Position numbers and translations under genes: made by a program
Notes under the pieces: generated by a model
Told to the model about the DNA's origin: nothing
Databases searched by the model: none
Seen by the model: only the letters and a program-made list of their open reading frames with translations
Shown here: positions 22,053-33,750 of the stretch, one piece after another
How positions within the stretch are numbered: the stretch's first letter is position 1
How the letters are laid out: each line of letters starts with the position of its first letter
NCBI GenBank assembly: GCA_963281255.1
Contig: OY725488.1
Coordinates: 8,963,524 to 9,027,523, forward strand
Source: Aphrocallistes beatrix
Lineage: Eukaryota > Porifera > Hexactinellida > Sceptrulophora > Aphrocallistidae
Length of the DNA stretch: 64,000 nt
Direction of reading: 5' to 3'

Positions 22053-22520
22053 CAAGGCCGTAGGCACCAAGCGTGAAGTGGTCAGGATTGACCACTTTTT
22101 AGTCACATCCGGACCACTTCACGCCTGATAGCCAGTCCTGCCGTACAAAATGTCCTTTTGGGGGATACAAGCGCACTTCGCTTGCTTGTGCTGCGCGGCT
22201 TGCGGACACTGTGTGTCCGCAGAGTTACCCAGTGGGTGCTTGGGGATATTAGAGAAACAATACGTCGCTCTCTTGTTTTATACTAAGTATGCTGAATTGT
22301 CATCTGTCTACAGTTACATTAATTAAATCAGAACTGTAGCAGAAAATTTAGGATCCCAATGTATTTGCATTATAAAAGAAACGAATTTCATTGGTCGGCA
22401 CAATTTGTCACCTATCTCGGCGAGGTGTGAAGATTTCGCTTAGATCTTCAAACTTAATCGTAGACTCATTATTATTTACCTGTGTGCCAAATTTCATATT
22501 TCAACATTGCGTTTTAATAT
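22053..22520. repeat. Composite of family Q, family B tail and family A
   Basis: Bases 22053-22150 ('caaggccgtaggcaccaagcg', 'gaagtggtcag', 'ggaccacttcacgcc') match 25627-25785. Next comes a family B tail (about 22168-22225), then a family A arm (22370-22510). No gene. Confidence 0.6.
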
Positions 22521-23783
22521 ATAAAATTGGTCAAAAGATCAACCTACCGGTGGCTAGGGTCCTGTCTTACTTTTGAGTGAATCAGTATCATGATAGTACG
22601 TACCGACGTCTACACCTGATTGTTATGAGTAAGGCTTAATCGCTATTTTTAGCACTCCTACTTTAGGAGATACCTTATGGTGGTATGAACGGTGTGTATC
22701 CTCCTGCTCGTTCCTGGGAAATCTGTTGGACCAAATTTTAACCATAAATTCCTTATATGGTGGAGAACTGTACCTGGGTGCAAATTTTATAAAATTTCCA
22801 CAACTTTGCACAGGTGTCAAATTGTATTAGCCAATCAGAATCCAGAGATTCTACCTCACTCAATGCATATAAACAAGTTATTACCATTCTTCAAACTTGA
22901 AATCTAATTGGCTGATATGGAAAATATTTTGTGTAAACTAAAACGTCCTCCAATTGTGATTCCACTAGAATATAAGAAGAGACACAACTATGCATAATAA
23001 GCACACAAAAAAGGGAAAATTGGGCAATTTAGTTTTTGAGTTAATTAAACTTGTTTGAAAGATTTGAGGTGTGAAATTTGTTTTGTTTTTAATTCACTTC
23101 AAAATAGCTTCTCACAGGGGCCTTTTGTTGTTTCTAGCACAAAGTTAATTTCAACAAGTTAATTTTATAAAAGTGACCTTTTCCAATATTCAAATAAGGT
23201 CCTTTAACATTACTTTCCGCATCCATTCAGTCACTAACTGCAGCTGCACTATTGGTCTGTCGACAGACAATTTTTAAATGTGTATAATTCTCAAAGAATT
23301 CGGTGCACAATTCTAGAAATATATCTCGATAGTTCATTTTAGACGGCGATTTCGTAATAGAATAAGCCAATCAAAGAAAATGTTTAAATCGAATCGAGAA
23401 TTAATATTGTTCATTTGGATTCCGTACATATATGGAGACATGCGGAATTGGATTGCGGCACTAGAGTGGTTCTACTGAACTCTGAATATGCATTTATTAT
23501 GTCTTAAAATAGAAATCGAGAACTGATAATTCCATTTCGCAGATAAGCATTGAAATACCGAAGTCATATAAGTAAATAACAAATAAATTTTATTTGTCAA
23601 GACCTCGTTTAACATGAATCTAACACAACTACAATGGATCAACTAAATTAGATTTTTTAGGACTGGAATAAGGAAGTGACTACAAATTAGATACACGGCC
23701 TTTCTTAAAAAATACCTGCAACTGGCTTTTTTTAAATATTTAAATATTCCGGACAAAAAAACTAGAATCTCCCTTGTTCCGAA
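22521..23783. other. Spacer without a supported gene
   Basis: AT-rich. I see neither coding sequence nor an assignable repeat. Confidence 0.4.
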
Positions 23784-23808
23784 AACAACAACAACAACAA
23801 CAACAACA
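23784..23808. repeat. CAA microsatellite
   Basis: About eight CAA units. Similar tracts occur at about 35587-35612 (inside an intron of the 31-exon gene) and 60511-60530. Confidence 0.9.
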
Positions 23809-23867
23809 TAAGCACCATTCTTACTCTATATCCAAAATCACCATTCTGCGGGCCCAATGTTGCCATA

Positions 23868-24251
23868 TCATGAACAAAGTTCGTAGAGTTGACTATTTTC
23901 ATGAACTTGTGAGTTGTGGCATGAACATGGCAAAATACTTCCTTAATTTGGCATGAATATGGCATGAACATTTTACTTTCAACCTAAGTTGACTAATTCA
24001 TTGAAGATGATGAAGAATTATGAATTATTCAAACATTGCTCGCTCCCTAAGCGAAATATCAAATATTGAATTATTCAAACATTGCTCACTCCCTAAGCGA
24101 AATATCAAATATTTTTTTCATTTTTTTAGTTTCAAATTTTGAGTATTTCATTGATAATTCATGAATTAGTCAACTTAGCTTTCAACATACACTTGTCATG
24201 AACATTTGAAAGTATGTGACATGAACATGCTAAACAACTCATCTGGCAACA
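23868..24251 (-). repeat. Family F element split by family G
   Basis: The reverse complement of this segment matches 3590-3829 on both sides of an interruption at about 23987-24179. The interrupting piece is family G (outer text 'ttgactaattcattgaagatgatga' and 'gataattcatgaattagtcaac'), also present at about 41547-41770. The interruption shows that G inserted after F. Confidence 0.7.
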
Positions 24252-24572
24252 GTTAATTTCGGCCTTATTCTGTTATCCCTATACAAATTATTCGGTTAGT
24301 TGGAATTGGTTCATTTTTCAGAAACCGAACACGATTCTGAATCTGAATCCGTATTTAAATGTAAACTCATTAATTCTCGAATGAAAAATTACTCAGTTAG
24401 CGGGACGTCCCACTAAAAACGGGATGGTTGTCATGTATGCGATATAGTCTGCAGTTCTTGTGGGAAGTACGACTCGATTTGAGCCGACCCTGAACCTGAA
24501 TCCGATTCCAACTCTGCTCCCCCTAGATCAGCTCAAATGAATCCTTGACCAGTATTCCTAGGTTCTAATTGA

Positions 24573-25154
24573 ATGGCAGATAATGGCACCAAGCCGACCA
24601 GTGAATCAGATGAAATGGTTCTGAACGCATTGTTTAATCCAGAAGCTCCTCTAAGCGGCTCTCTCCCACCACAGGAGCCAGAGGGGGGAGGGGGTACAGT
24701 CGGGGTAGCAGACTCACCTGAGTTGGTGAGTGCGAAAGCTTTGGAGCTACAAGCTGTGAGGGCAGGAGAGGAGGGGGAACTGGAGTCCGCTCTTGGGCTG
24801 ATAAACACGGCGATCGAGACAGCACCTGACTACCCGTCCCTCTACAACAACAGAGCTCAGCTGCTCCGGATGCTCGGTCGGACTCAAGACGCCATGACCG
24901 ACCTGAACACAGCGATAGAGCTGTCAGGGGGCGTGGGCAATAGCGCGGTGATGGCATTCACTCAGAGAGGACTGCTCCTCAAAGTGGAGGGGAAGGATGA
25001 GCTGGCGTGGAGCGATTTGAAAAGGGCAGCTGACCTCGGTGGAGCTTTCGCTAAGTCGATTCTTGTTCAGATCAATCCGATGGCCGCTCTCTGCAATAGA
25101 ATGCTGAAGCAGGCCGTTCAAAACATGTACCCATCCCCGAATGAACAATTCTGA
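24573..25154 (+). CDS. TTC36: Tetratricopeptide repeat protein 36
   Basis: The 193-residue product matches TTC36 (HBP21; about 189 residues in human), a small TPR protein linked to Hsp70 binding and, in mammals, tyrosine-catabolism enzymes and cilia. The conserved N-terminal 'VLNALFNPEAPL' lies at about residues 17-28. TPR-type helices span about residues 52-150, including ALGLINTAIETAPDYPSLYNN (partly quoted) and RAQLLRMLGRTQDAMTDLNT. The C-terminal 'NPMAALCNRMLKQAV' matches the family end. Single exon with GC-rich coding sequence. Confidence 0.9.
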   Translation: MADNGTKPTSESDEMVLNALFNPEAPLSGSLPPQEPEGGGGTVGVADSPELVSAKALELQAVRAGEEGELESALGLINTAIETAPDYPSLYNNRAQLLRMLGRTQDAMTDLNTAIELSGGVGNSAVMAFTQRGLLLKVEGKDELAWSDLKRAADLGGAFAKSILVQINPMAALCNRMLKQAVQNMYPSPNEQF

Positions 25155-25626
25155 CTTTCACTTAGCCTTTTTTAATTAAATGTTTTCCTATAATGGATAC
25201 CAATCTGGTTTGCATTAGCGTTGCTATGAGAACATGTTACCTCAGTTGATATCTTCATAGATTTGTAAATCTCATAGTTCTCACATTATTGAGATTATAA
25301 TGGCTTCTAATAATGCTATCCGAGTACAGCATTCTGTCTACTAAGCAGACCCATTAACATCAAATGAAATTGTTTTGGACAAATAGACAAGAATATTGCT
25401 TAGTCTTGTAAGCACATGAGAAATCCTCGACTGAATACCATTTGCAATTAGCTTTTGCTGAGCTAACACAATGGGACTCACAGCAACAATCTAACTCACT
25501 AGTCGTAGAGAGTTCAAATCGACATTCCTTTCGAGTACGATAGTTAATCTAAGTTGTACCACCTGCACAGAGTAAACATCTTCCACCTGCTACAACCTGT
25601 TAATTCAATTCAGTAATTAAATTTCA

Positions 25627-25785
25627 AGGCCGTAAACACCAGCTGAGGTGTGAAGTGGTCCAGTTGTGACTGGGTCAGGTTAAAACTAGTCCGACCGTAC
25701 ATAATGGTCCTTTTTGAGGCTAAATTTGTTAAAAGTGGTCAGGTTGAAACCGGACCAACCGGACCGATGGCTACGGCCCTACAAT
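25627..25785. repeat. Family Q repeat upstream of STK36
   Basis: It contains 'caaggccgtaaacacc', 'gtgaagtggtcc' and ends 'gatggctacggcc', inverted relative to its start. It is related to 22053-22150. It lies about 55 bases before the STK36 start and may sit in its promoter or 5' UTR. Confidence 0.55.
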
Positions 25786-25840
25786 AAAAAATTCAGAAGA
25801 AAATTCTAATTCACATCCATCCACGTCAAATCTAGGTCCC

Positions 25841-28800
25841 ATGAGGTCAGGTTCACAGAAGGTGCCTCGAGACTACAAGGAGTACCACGTGCTCCAGCTG
25901 ATCGGAGCTGGGTCGTTCGGACAGGTGTACAAGGGACGCAAGAAGGGAACGAAGGAAGTGGTCGCCCTCAAGTTCATGTCGAAGATGAACAGACAGGAAC
26001 ACGAGCTGACCAACATCCGTCGTGAGATAGAAGTTATGCACACGCTGGACCACCCGAACATTATCCGGCTCCTGGATTGGCACGAAACTGAAGAGGGTTT
26101 CTGTGTGGTGACAGAGCTGGCGGAGGGGGAACTCTTCCAGGTCGCATACCGTGTAGACTCGAATAATTGCCCCTCCCCCCTTCTCCCCAAAGGAGGACAA
26201 TACATTTTTGCTGCCCTTTCGAATGCAGTTGCTCAGTAGCATTTATCCAATCACTCTTGCAGTTATAATAGTTGATATGTCTCTATGGTATGGTGCAAAT
26301 AGTTCGCAAAAAAACCGGAAATAGTTTACATAAAAACCACCATTAATCCTAATGATAAAAAGTCGAACTATTTCCTTTTTCGAAAAGTCGAACCATTTCC
26401 GCATTATCGTCTCTATATCTGAAATATCAGGTGGTAAAATACGGATAGAAATTAACAATCGCCATTCGAGGGTATACGGGAATTTTCAAAGTGGACTTTT
26501 AGGTTTTGGAAGACGACAAGACACTGGAGGAGGCTGTCATCCAGGGGATAGCGGTGCAGCTGATCCAAGCCCTCTTCTACCTCCACTCAAGGAAGATCCT
26601 CCACCGCGACATGAAGCCACAGAACATCCTGCTCTGCAACGATGGAGTTGTGAAGCTATGCGACTTTGGGTTCGCAAGAGCAATGAGCATGGAGACCATC
26701 ATGCTGACTTCAATAAAAGGTTTGCTGTAAGATTATCGCTCAGAGTCTAGATTAAATTGTCTTGTTAGTGCATATGACGTGTAACAAACAGCTGTTCTTC
26801 AGGAATTATACTCATACTGGCATTCTTGCGGTCCTGTTTATAACTTATCTACCAGTTGTAGTATCTACACAAATGACAATGCTGATGGATACGATTATTC
26901 TTGAATATAAATAAATTGAAGTGACAATGTGTACGTCCACTGAATTGAACGGAGTTGGCAGCTCCTTTTGCGAAGTGTAACGATGGTAAAATGTCACGAT
27001 TGGCCAATCTTTAGTTGGCCGACTATACTAGCATAGTGACCAACTCTTGAAATGAGTGCCTCCCTTTTTATAGGTATTTTCCTCCATTACGGGTTTTTCG
27101 GGAATACCATAAATGTGAGATGAATGAAATTTGAATTCAATGTGTAGACTGTTTATGGGCAGACAGAGTTACTATATCATTTGCGATCTGACATTTTCGG
27201 GTTAAATTAAGTCGAAATTATCAGAAAATACGCTTAATTTCCCGTAAATCTGAATTAAAAACAGCCACCGTCTCCGCCCCACAGGTACTCCCCTCTACAT
27301 GTCCCCTGAGCTGGTGCAGGAGCGGCCGTACGACTACACCTCAGACCTGTGGGCCCTCGGCTGCATCCTCTACGAGCTGTACGCCGGCCAGCCCCCCTTC
27401 TACACCAACAGCATCGCGACCCTCGTCAAGCTGGTGCTCAAGGGACACATCAAGTGGCCCAAGGGAATGAGTAAGCCCTTCAGGACGTTCCTGCAGGGAC
27501 TCCTGGAGAAGGACATCTCGCAGCGACTCAAGTGGCCCGACCTGCTCTGCCATCCGTTCTTGAAGAAACACCTCAACTTCGACAAGATGCGTGAGATCCA
27601 GATGGAGGGGCGACAGGTGGCCAATCAGAGGACGCATGGAGAGGTGGTCTGTCGCGGGGGTAGAGGAAGCAAGCCCCAGGGCAGATCCGAGAAATCGACA
27701 CCGGCACTCGAGAAGTCCCAGTCGGGCCCCATCCTAACGAACAAGTCCTACTCCACACCCGTGAAGTACGAGCTGAGCACTGCACACCCACGGACTGAGA
27801 ACCAACACGCGACGGTAAACTCCTCGAAGCGGAATCCTAGCACTGGCGATGACGACGTAAAAGAGAAGGCAGGATTTAATACTGTTATCAGCGAAAATAA
27901 TTCTGTCAAATCTAACGGTGAGCTTTCTAACGATCTTGAAATCGAATCTCTCTCGAAAGCTAATATTTTGGAGTCGGAAGCTGAACTTGAAAGTCCTTCT
28001 GTTAAAACCCTAGAGATAACGGACAGAAACGACTCACTCAATTCGACATATGAAATATCTCCCTCCAAACTTGACACCTCTAATTCTACTCCGAATCAGG
28101 AAATCCCAGATCCAACTCACACAGAGCAAAATACTTACACAAACTCCAGTGTAGCCTCTAACATAAAGAAGTCCCACTCGACTCACGAGCAGGTCCCTCC
28201 CGACGAAAGAAGTGAAGTTAGTCCTTTGAAATCTAAATCAGCAGTCGAGATCTCTTCTTTACCCCAAGACAAAAGTTCTAAAAAACTAAACTCCGATAAA
28301 ACACGACGGAAATCTCGTCCTTCTCCCGAGGGACTTCCTTCCGACCCAGAGAGACAGAGTTCAGCCCCCTTGAGGACACACCCCTCCTCAACACCCTCGT
28401 CTCCCCTCCAACTGTCCCCAGAGCCACCTCAGCACGAGAGCGGCCGGGACGAGAGACTCATTTCCAAACTGGACAAGTTCAGGTCGAAGCGTTTCAGTTC
28501 TGCGACGGACCTCACTCAGCTGGCATCCCGGAAGCTCAGCTCCCTCCTCTCCCAGAAGCAGACCCCCAAGCACCCCCGGGAGAACCCCGCCTCCGAGAAG
28601 CCGCACTCTGCCTCCGCCAAGCAGCGCCTCTCCGGCCTCAAGTCCCACTCCCTCCAGGACCTGCTGCCCTCCCGCGCAGACAAAGACCGGGACTTCTCCA
28701 AGTTCGAAGCGGCGGTCTCTCGGATCGACTCTCTGTTCCGGCTGCTGATGCGGTACCTGTCCTCTCTGGACGTCAGCTTCCCCCTCCTGCGCGCCTGGGC

Positions 28801-30436
28801 CCAGTTCTACCAGGTCCTCTCCCCGACCCCCGCGGACGCCAGCCCCCCCGGCGCGGACATAATGCGGGACCTGGAGCGGGGCTGGGAGGGGACCGAGCTG
28901 TTCCTGGAGCTGACGCGGGACTGTCTCAGCAAGATTCGCAGCGAGAGTCCCAGACTGCGCTCTAGGGCCGGAGAGAGGCTGAACAAACTGCTCACATTCC
29001 AGATCCTGATCCTGGTTGCTAGGGAGACGGTGCCGGACTCGGAGATGTCAGAGGTGGTGCGGCGGTTCGGGACAGAGGAACTGTGCTCCGTCCTGATGAG
29101 CTCCCCCGTCCTGCTCAGAGAGAACCTGTGCAGGGAGCAGCTGGCGGCTGTGTTCCTCTCGCACGAGCTCTTCTCCCTCCTCACCCACTGTAGCACCATC
29201 CAGTGGAGTGCCCGCGTGCGGAGAAAGCTGGACTCCGTCACTCACATGGTCACTCGTTCACTTCCGGAGAGACGGCCCCCCTACCCGGCGCCCTCCTCCA
29301 CCCAGCTCCTCCTGGCCTTCTACCCCCTCGCCAACGCTCTGGTGCAGAAGCGGTTCTCGCAGCTGGAAGGAATGGACCTGGACGGCTTCATCGATTTCAA
29401 CATCCGCACTCTGCTGGAGGCGCTGCCCACTCAGGACTTCGCCCCCTACGTCACCACGGGGTACCTGGACCAGGTGTTCGTGTTCCTCAACTCCATGCTG
29501 AAGGAGCAGAGGAGGAACAGGACCCTCCTCAGACTCATCTCATTCGCCTCGCGACTCTTCACCCTCACTTGCATCAACCGGATCGCGGACGTTACACACA
29601 CGACCCCGCTCGGCCCCATCCTACAGCCCAGCCTGTCCCCCATAGCGCTCCTGGAGTTCCTGGTCCTGGTGCGGGACTGCCTCCTGCAGATGAGTCGGGA
29701 CAGCCTCTCCCTGCAGGCCCTCAGCTCGGACCTCGTGAAGGAGCTCTTCGTGTCGGTGTCGGCCCTCATGCACACACAGACCCTGGACCGCCTCATGGAT
29801 TGGTACACAGAGTGGACCTTCCTGGAGTTCTACTGCCAGCTGGTGGAGCTGTGTGTGAAGGGGCTGTGCTACCTGCTGGAGTGCTGTGTGGACCGCGGCA
29901 TGAACCACTGGATAGACTACAGAATCGCGAAAGTTGACACAATCGCCTCCCTCCTCCGTATCGCGCAGTACCTGCTGATAGCTCAGCCAGACACTGACGG
30001 CCTGCAACCGTTACTTCTCATCCTCGCCTTCTGTGCACGGAGAGAGGAGCTCATCACACACGTGGCGTACACCCTACAACTCCCGGAGTGGGAAGACGTC
30101 CCGTACTCTCTGTTCTCACACCTGATAGAGGAGACAGGGAGGGAGAAGGAGCTCTGCCTCCTGCTCAAGGTGTTCCTAGAAGTGGCATCTCTGCACCACC
30201 AACAGCAACACGAGGACCAAATGGCGCCTGTACTGAGATTGATTTCGGACAGACACAACTCAGATCTGAGCCTCTTCTACCAGCTGCTCGCGCACGAGAA
30301 TAAAGAGATCGCTAGGACGGTGTACGAACTCCTCGGCCTCCTCATCGACAGGTCCCAGGACTCTCAGATCTCGGACGAGATAGCCTCGCAGCAGCGACTC
30401 ATCGATGCCTGCGTGAGACTCCTCGACTCAAGTTGA
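25841..30436 (+). CDS. STK36: Serine/threonine kinase 36 (Fused), three exons
   Basis: Spliced coding parts are 25841-26140, 26503-26719 and 27285-30436, joining in frame to 3669 nt, 1222 residues. STK36/Fused acts in Hedgehog signalling in some lineages and in motile-cilium central-pair assembly. The kinase domain (about residues 14-270) is intact: glycine loop GAGSFG (22-27), lysine in VVALKF (Lys44), HRD (134-136) in [13 protein letters not shown] (154-156), then [13 protein letters not shown] Ser/Thr-rich, AT-richer linker (about 300-540) precedes a long helical, ARM/HEAT-like C-terminus. Human STK36 is 1315 residues. Exon 1 ends at GELFQ, exon 2 begins VLEDDK, matching the family. The first donor is gtcgca, which is weak. 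AATAAA at 30563-30568 is a likely polyadenylation signal. Confidence 0.92.
26288..26405. repeat. Family P repeat in STK36 intron 1
   Basis: Related inverted text, 'aaatagttcg' and 'cgaactatttcc', is arranged symmetrically, with 'attaatcctaatg' at the centre. A second copy lies at about 50024-50196. Confidence 0.6.
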
Positions 30437-30606
30437 CTGTGGATCAGATTCCTATTAATTACATTTGTTACTCGTATGCTCTAATATAGCTCCGATACGA
30501 CACTGTATGCTAGTTACATATGAAGAAGATTGAAGAACTCACTCGGAAAACTGTGTGTTTAAAATAAAGATAGGGAGTAGACGATAAGATCCTGCTTACT
30601 CTAGGG

Positions 30607-30770
30607 CAGTGGTTCCCAACCTGGGGTCCTTGGACCCCTTAGTGGTCCACAGGAGATATCAGGGGGTCCACATGATTCGAAATTTTGTGTTACGGTTAAT
30701 AGGAGGGGGTCTACAGAATATAGGAAAATTTTTATAGGGGTCCACAGCCCAAAAAGGTTGAAAATCGCTG
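30607..30770. mobile_element. hAT-type MITE with 8-bp target duplication
   Basis: The termini are 'cagtggttcccaacct' and the complementary 'aggttgaaaatcgctg', the classic hAT terminal type. The duplication ctctaggg is exact (30599-30606 and 30771-30778). The 164-bp body has no frame. A divergent inverted relative lies at about 55489-55616, and a partial end at about 38541. Confidence 0.85.
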
Positions 30771-31048
30771 CTCTAGGGGTCTGAATAAACGGGCGGCCTC
30801 GGTTATTAATTTTTTGATCTTTTCCACTCCCCGCGTCTATTCCTAAGTCATAGCAGGTCTTATCAGCTGGACTCAGGCCCACACGAACTAAGGATTTTAA
30901 TAATTCTTGATTTACTTCTACAACATTGTACAAGAGCGGAAGTACTAATATTTGGGTGCATCCAAGTATAGTTTAGAACAACTCGCCTCTGGCGAATGTA
31001 GTGATCCTATTCGAATCCTAAACACATTTGCTTTTACAAATTAGTATA

Positions 31049-31205
31049 TACAGTCAACTCCGCTTAATCGGGACAAGTCTCCAGGAACGAAATGGTTCCC
31101 ATACATATAAACTAATACTACATTTCATCGGTTAATTGGGAACTCCGCTTAATCGGGACAAAATATCCGGGACCAAAGTGTCCCGATTAAGCGGAGTCAC
31201 CCGTA
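31049..31205. mobile_element. pogo/Tc1-like MITE, family D
   Basis: A 157-bp element starting 'tacagtcaactccgcttaatcgggac' and ending with the imperfect complement 'gattaagcggagtcacccgta', with TA at each edge as expected of TA target-site insertion. Relatives: 37253-37369, 41877-42181 and 59446-59798. Confidence 0.7.
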
Positions 31206-31407
31206 ATAGAATGAATTAAAAAAGTTTATAAATGAAGGAGAAAGGATCAGGGTCTACTTGTTTGAAAAATATTTTAAAAACTCGGTGAATTCCGCCCCTA
31301 AAAAGAATGGCAGCTGGCGCACGTTCATTATCCAAATATCCAAATACTGCGAACAGAGCTCATTCAATTATCTATCATTACCTAAGTCTACGATACAATT
31401 GAGCCAA

Positions 31408-32766
31408 TCAGAAAGCACTAGCAGCATGCTTGCTGCCCCTTCCCTTCTTCTGATTCTCCTCCCACTTCTGTCTCACCTTCCCGTGTAGCATCAAGCTACG
31501 CTGCTTCAGCTCCTGAGTCTTGTCCAGCATTTGCTGGTAGATGGGCGGGGGGTCCTTCCTGATTATCACACAGGATTCCTTGGCGTTTATCTTAGCAACC
31601 AGGTTCTTCTCCTGAATGTACTTGACAATCCACTGTTCGGCCTGACTCACACTCAGATGCATACACTCGGCGAGCATGCTCAGAGAGATGCACTGGTAGA
31701 TCGTGATGAAGTTCTGTAGCACCGCTCGGCGGGCCGCTTCGATGAACGGCTGGTAACACCCGGTGAGGAAGAAGTCGTTCTGTACCACCTGGAAGCAGAG
31801 CGACAGCTTGTCCCGAGCAGCTGAGAAGTCGAACTCTTTGTAGAGTGCGATCAGGAACTGCACGATGGGGTCTTCCGTCTCGGCGCGGTTATCCGTGATG
31901 TACTGCAGGATCCGCTTCACCATGTCCGGCCTGGGACTGAGGAGGGCGGCCACGGCGAAGTAGCGGAACAGATACGGACACTGACTCTGTACCGTCCCCA
32001 AGAGGACACGGTCCTCTCTCAAATCTTCAGACCCGGCGAATATGTTCACCAGACGGTCCATCCCGTTCTCGTGGTGGAAGAACACGTAGAGACTCCAGTG
32101 GATCCACCAGGTGCGCTTCCTCTGTTTCTCCTGCGCGGGGACCGTGGACCGCTCGATGCTCTCCTTCAGCTGGTCCAAGCTCCTCAGTGCGTCATCGAAC
32201 TTGTGCTGGAGGATTTCGCAGGCGATCCTTCCCCAGAGAGCGCTGTTGATGGTCTCTTGGTCGTAACCGGAGTGCGCCAGGTAGAAGAACCAAGTCAGGG
32301 TGCTGAAGGCCAGTCCATAGTCCCCGCACTCGTAATTCAGCTTCGCGAACTGGTACAGATCCCCGACCATCTCCACAGTCATGTTCTGCTTCCGACACAG
32401 CTCCTCGAAGGCTTTGTCTGCATCCTCATTGGCGCCGATTATCTCCCTGGAGTCCGGGTTCTCCAAGATCGTCTCTATCACCTCCTTCTTCTGCTCCGCC
32501 GCTCTGTACTCTTCTCGAACCCGCTTCTCTTCGGCCAAGAGCTCTGGGGGGATTTCTTCCCCTTCCAACTCCTGGTGTATCTGTATGACGTAGTCTATCA
32601 TTTTAGAATTCTTCAACAGCTGTAGTTTGGTCCGAGTCACAACCTCGGGGGAGTAGAGAGATCTCTTGGATAGAAACTCCAAAATTGGGAGTGTCATGTG
32701 AGCATCAAAGTACTCACATATTTTCGGGGTCAGATCGTAGGAAGAGAAGTCTGCTTCAGTTGCCAT
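31408..32766 (-). CDS. EIF3E: Translation initiation factor eIF3 subunit E
   Basis: The 452-residue product matches eIF3e (INT6; 445 in human) throughout. It begins 'YDLTPKICEYFDAHMTLPIL' (residues about 10-29) and contains 'LYSPEVVTRTKLQLL'. It continues through the helical solenoid ('WFFYLAHSGYDQETINSALW') to the C-terminal PCI domain (about 240-400), including 'SLSMLAECMHLSVSQAEQW'. As part of the eIF3 octamer core it helps recruit the 43S pre-initiation complex to mRNA. Single exon; the start at 32766 agrees with the family. Confidence 0.95.
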   Translation of the reverse strand: MATEADFSSYDLTPKICEYFDAHMTLPILEFLSKRSLYSPEVVTRTKLQLLKNSKMIDYVIQIHQELEGEEIPPELLAEEKRVREEYRAAEQKKEVIETILENPDSREIIGANEDADKAFEELCRKQNMTVEMVGDLYQFAKLNYECGDYGLAFSTLTWFFYLAHSGYDQETINSALWGRIACEILQHKFDDALRSLDQLKESIERSTVPAQEKQRKRTWWIHWSLYVFFHHENGMDRLVNIFAGSEDLREDRVLLGTVQSQCPYLFRYFAVAALLSPRPDMVKRILQYITDNRAETEDPIVQFLIALYKEFDFSAARDKLSLCFQVVQNDFFLTGCYQPFIEAARRAVLQNFITIYQCISLSMLAECMHLSVSQAEQWIVKYIQEKNLVAKINAKESCVIIRKDPPPIYQQMLDKTQELKQRSLMLHGKVRQKWEENQKKGRGSKHAASAF

Positions 32767-33087
32767 AGATACTAGATCTCTAATTTAGTAAATTTGGATC
32801 ATTGGATCAAAGGGAATATTTGTGGGATGGGAATCATTAGCAGCCATCCAGATCTTGTCTGGGCTATCCAGCTGTATAACTAAACGTGTCCAGCAGCTGA
32901 TATTACGGGATAGACAATTCTTGACTATTCAACATAGAATTGATGAATTATTCAATGTTAGAATGTGAGAATAATTTTATTTCCAAGAAGTAATTATTTT
33001 TATTATCATTCTTTCATCTTTGACAAATAAACAAGCTACTATTAATATCTACAATCATATACAGTAGAATTCGGTTAGCACTTACTC

Positions 33088-33224
33088 GCTACCAGGGTTG
33101 CCGTGGGAATGATTTTAAGCCTATGGGTATTCCCACATGTGGGATTCTGTGGGTATTCCTGTGGAATTCCCACAGAATGAGAATTGAAATTCCATTCCCA
33201 CGGCAAACCTGGCAGCTACCCCTC
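33088..33224. repeat. Short TIR element
   Basis: 'taccagggttgccgtgggaatg' is matched in inverted orientation by 'cattcccacggcaaacctgg'. The middle contains further 'gtgggattc' / 'gaattcccac' symmetry. About 137 bp, non-coding. Confidence 0.65.
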
Positions 33225-33607
33225 TGGCCCTATTTCGGTCCATAAAATCCACAAAACTAATGTGTTAAATGTATACTGTACGCACAACAGGAATTTAGAA
33301 ACATTCCCAAGACATTCTTATATACTGGTGTATCCATTGTATAAGTAAGGCAATGTGGAGACTGGAAAAGATTAGCTTTACGGTTCTAACTCCACACCAT
33401 TTCCAGCTTTGAACCTTTCTTGGATAATTATCATTTTATTCTGCAAAGTGTACATATTTATCCTTGCAAAAATGTTGTCATGTGGTATGGTATCAAGTAA
33501 CAAGCACGAACTCATCGTTGCTGACAAGAATAAATTCCAGTCAGGTTTTATCCAATAATGTGTCTAATTGAAGGAAGCCTCATGACCAGTCTTCTCCATG
33601 TATTTAG

Positions 33608-33750
33608 AAGGCTTAGTTATAACACATTTCATGAATAATTTCGTGTTTTTCCCAGAAGCATGCTACACAGTCTGTGCCTCGGCTATAAACTGTAGCATGC
33701 TGCTTCTGGGAAAAACGAAATTATTCATGAAATGTGTTGACATAAGCCTT
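33608..33750. repeat. Long near-perfect hairpin (60-bp arms)
   Basis: Left arm 33608-33667, right arm 33691-33750, loop of about 23 bases. The arms pair almost completely ('ttcatgaataattt', 'cccagaagca', 'tgctaca' and complements). Size and shape would suit a small-RNA precursor, but a MITE is equally possible. No expression evidence can be read here. Confidence 0.75.

Noticed and set aside
28388-30303. ORFs of 90-240 codons overlapping STK36 exon 3
   Set aside because: Off-frame shadows of the kinase gene; low complexity in P, R and S.
32071-32625. Plus-strand 184-codon ORF within eIF3e
   Set aside because: Antisense shadow of a well-supported gene.
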